Source: Gilichinskyi gelida
GTDB taxonomy: Bacteria; Acidobacteriota; Thermoanaerobaculia; Gp7-AA8
DNA length: 64,000 nucleotides
Reading direction: 5' to 3'
Assembly: GCA_038040385.1 (NCBI GenBank)
Contig: JBBPII010000001.1
Coordinates: 434,001 to 498,000, forward strand
Made by a program: the position numbers and the translations under genes. The notes below the pieces were generated by a model. It worked only from the letters and a program-made list of their open reading frames with translations, was not told the DNA's origin and ran no database searches. Positions 62,699 to 64,000 of this stretch are shown one piece after another; the first letter of the stretch is position 1; each line of letters opens with the position of its first letter.

Positions 62699-64000
62699 CG
62701 GACGGTCCGAATCGAGAAGCGCACCTTGCTTCCCTTCAGGCCATCGATGTCCCGTACGGTCCGCGCGTAGAGCACGCTGAGCAGCACATTGAAATCGCGG
62801 ATGCCGATGCTAGCCTCGGTGCCGAGGCCGGCGTCGACCGCGAAGTCCTTCACCCGGGTCAGGTCGCGGAACTCGAACCCCACGTTGCCCGTCCCCACGT
62901 AGCCGATCGCGTAGAGCGTGTTCCAGTTCATGCCCCATTTGCGGTAATTGCGGTTGCGGAAGACCGGGGCGAAGTACTCGTTGATCAGGTGGATCTCGTT
63001 GGTGCCCGCGCCGAGGTCCTTGGACGTGGAGATCGAGCGGAGCGCCTCGCGACCGCCGATGCGGAAGAGCTCGTATGAGGGGATGGCGTAGCGCTCGATG
63101 AGCGGCGCGTTCTCGTCTCGCGTGCCGCGGGTGGGAAAGCTGCCGAGGTGGGCGCGGGTGACGACGAACGAGGTCGGCGAGACGTCCCACCGCTTGATCG
63201 CTTCGGTCTCGAACTTGGTGTAGGTGTAATCGCCGGTGGCAACCTTTGCCGACTCGGTGATGGCCGCGGCAACGCTGAACTTCTGCGGGCCGAGCTCGCG
63301 GAAGGCGGTGAGCACCGGCACGATGCGGCCGCGCGACTCGCCGACGATGGCGTTGAGGCGCTCGTCGAACTCCGTGCCGTACTGCACGCCGAACTTCATG
63401 TAGATGTTGTTCTTGCGGTTGTCGACCTCCGCGACGTCGCCGAAGGTCAGGCGGTCGTTCTGCAGCAGCGCGAAGTAGCGGCGGTTGTAATCGCGGGGAA
63501 ACGTCAGGAGCAGCAGGCCGCCGCGCACGCGGGTGAAGTCCTCGGTGGATTGCCCGATGTCGCCGAACTCGATGGAGTCGAAGACGCCGAGCTTGTAGGT
63601 GAATTGCCGCGCGTAGTACTTGTAGCGGAGGAAGGTGGAGATGTCGCCGCTGACGAACTTGTAGTCGACCTGGCTCTCAAATAGTACGTTCCGTATTAGT
63701 TTTTTCAGGCGGATCGACGCCTGTCCCTCGGGCAGATAGACGTTGACCGAGGGGAAGGAGTCGCGGCGGTCGTAGGCGCCGCCGGCGGCGCGCGAAAGGA
63801 CGTTGGGCTGCGGCGCCGGGGCGGGCGGCGGCGGTTCGGGCGGCGGCGGGGGTGGGGTGGGCTGCGGCTCCGCCGGCACAGGCGCGGGCTGAGGCTCCGG
63901 TTGCGGCGCCGGCTTCTGCTGCTGCGGCGGCTGGGGGGGCGGCGGCTCCTGCGCGAACGCTGCGGAAAGCGCTAGAAGGGTGGCCAGAGAGAAGGCCGTC
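62695..64000 (-). CDS. Outer-membrane beta-barrel protein, 5' end outside window
   Basis: The frame stays open to the window edge. The upstream codons read TAFSLATLLALSAAFAQE, the end of a signal peptide with an AFA cleavage site, so only a few N-terminal residues are missing. A long Pro/Gln-rich linker follows (PPPPQPPQQQKPAPQPEPQ, then PTPPPPPPEPPPPAPAPQPN). About 380 residues of alternating amphipathic strands come next (YKFVSGDISTFLRYKYYARQ, KNNIYMKFGVQYGTEFDERL, NVGFEFRDLTRVKDF, FNVLLSVLYARTV). The C-terminal part is a surface-antigen-like barrel; the Pro-rich part may span peptidoglycan. The ligand is unknown. Confidence 0.75.
   Translation of the reverse strand, partial: TAFSLATLLALSAAFAQEPPPPQPPQQQKPAPQPEPQPAPVPAEPQPTPPPPPPEPPPPAPAPQPNVLSRAAGGAYDRRDSFPSVNVYLPEGQASIRLKKLIRNVLFESQVDYKFVSGDISTFLRYKYYARQFTYKLGVFDSIEFGDIGQSTEDFTRVRGGLLLLTFPRDYNRRYFALLQNDRLTFGDVAEVDNRKNNIYMKFGVQYGTEFDERLNAIVGESRGRIVPVLTAFRELGPQKFSVAAAITESAKVATGDYTYTKFETEAIKRWDVSPTSFVVTRAHLGSFPTRGTRDENAPLIERYAIPSYELFRIGGREALRSISTSKDLGAGTNEIHLINEYFAPVFRNRNYRKWGMNWNTLYAIGYVGTGNVGFEFRDLTRVKDFAVDAGLGTEASIGIRDFNVLLSVLYARTVRDIDGLKGSKVRFSIRTVR

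Overview
The window is a GC-rich (by eye about two-thirds G+C) bacterial chromosome segment, carrying mostly single-copy housekeeping genes plus an unusual number of large membrane glycosyltransferase-like genes. LpxC and an LpxR-type lipid A deacylase indicate a diderm with LPS. The type IV pilin/PilT, NtrY-NtrX and surface-antigen barrel proteins fit Acidobacteriota-like (e.g. Thermoanaerobaculia/Vicinamibacteria-type) genomes; this assignment is inference. A run of ten Ns at 44083-44092 shows it is a draft or metagenome assembly.

Layout: 1-7.5 kb holds the 3' half of ligA, a GT-C membrane protein, a coiled-coil protein, oligopeptide permeases (dppB/dppC-like) and TldD/TldE. 7.5-11 kb holds decayed fragments, a DUF4160/DUF2442 pair, queD, a holin-like/DUF3618 pair and dprA. 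11-25.3 kb holds a TPR lipoprotein, a CsgG-like secreted protein, a 977-aa metalloprotease-propeller-barrel protein, topoisomerase IB, three tandem paralogous GT-C glycosyltransferases, a pseudokinase-TonB fusion, mltG and ruvX. 25.3-29.4 kb holds pilT, a zinc-ribbon/pseudo-receiver protein, an STT3-like protein and a type IV pilin. 29.5-41 kb holds TMTC-, YfhO- and GT2-type glycan genes around an M20 peptidase, siroheme synthase and glyA. 41-46 kb is one minus-strand run: type II GAPDH, a small membrane protein, a GT-C protein, accD, folC. 46-52.5 kb holds a FitAB/VapBC-type toxin-antitoxin pair, smpB, lpxC, a DUF4390 gene, ntrY, ntrX and tRNA-Gly(GCC). 52.5-64 kb holds lpxR-like, a molybdopterin oxidoreductase, an unrecognised 789-aa membrane protein of lower GC, yraN, mutL, an MDR dehydrogenase, a BON protein and a partial outer-membrane barrel gene.

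Three themes cut across the genes. First, about ten GT-C-type or YfhO-type membrane enzymes are spread among core genes, with a dolichol-phosphate-mannose-synthase-like GT2 that could supply a lipid-linked sugar donor. Second, many dyad-symmetric dispersed repeats of several families are present. Several sit in frame inside coding sequences (11521, 16438, 39323, the 44.1-kb GT gene, mutL) or supply stop codons to flanking genes; two are arrays of four hairpins with different stems but TCC/GGA loops. Third, many genes have a -10-like hexamer only 6-10 nt before the start codon and no evident ribosome-binding site, which suggests common leaderless transcription.
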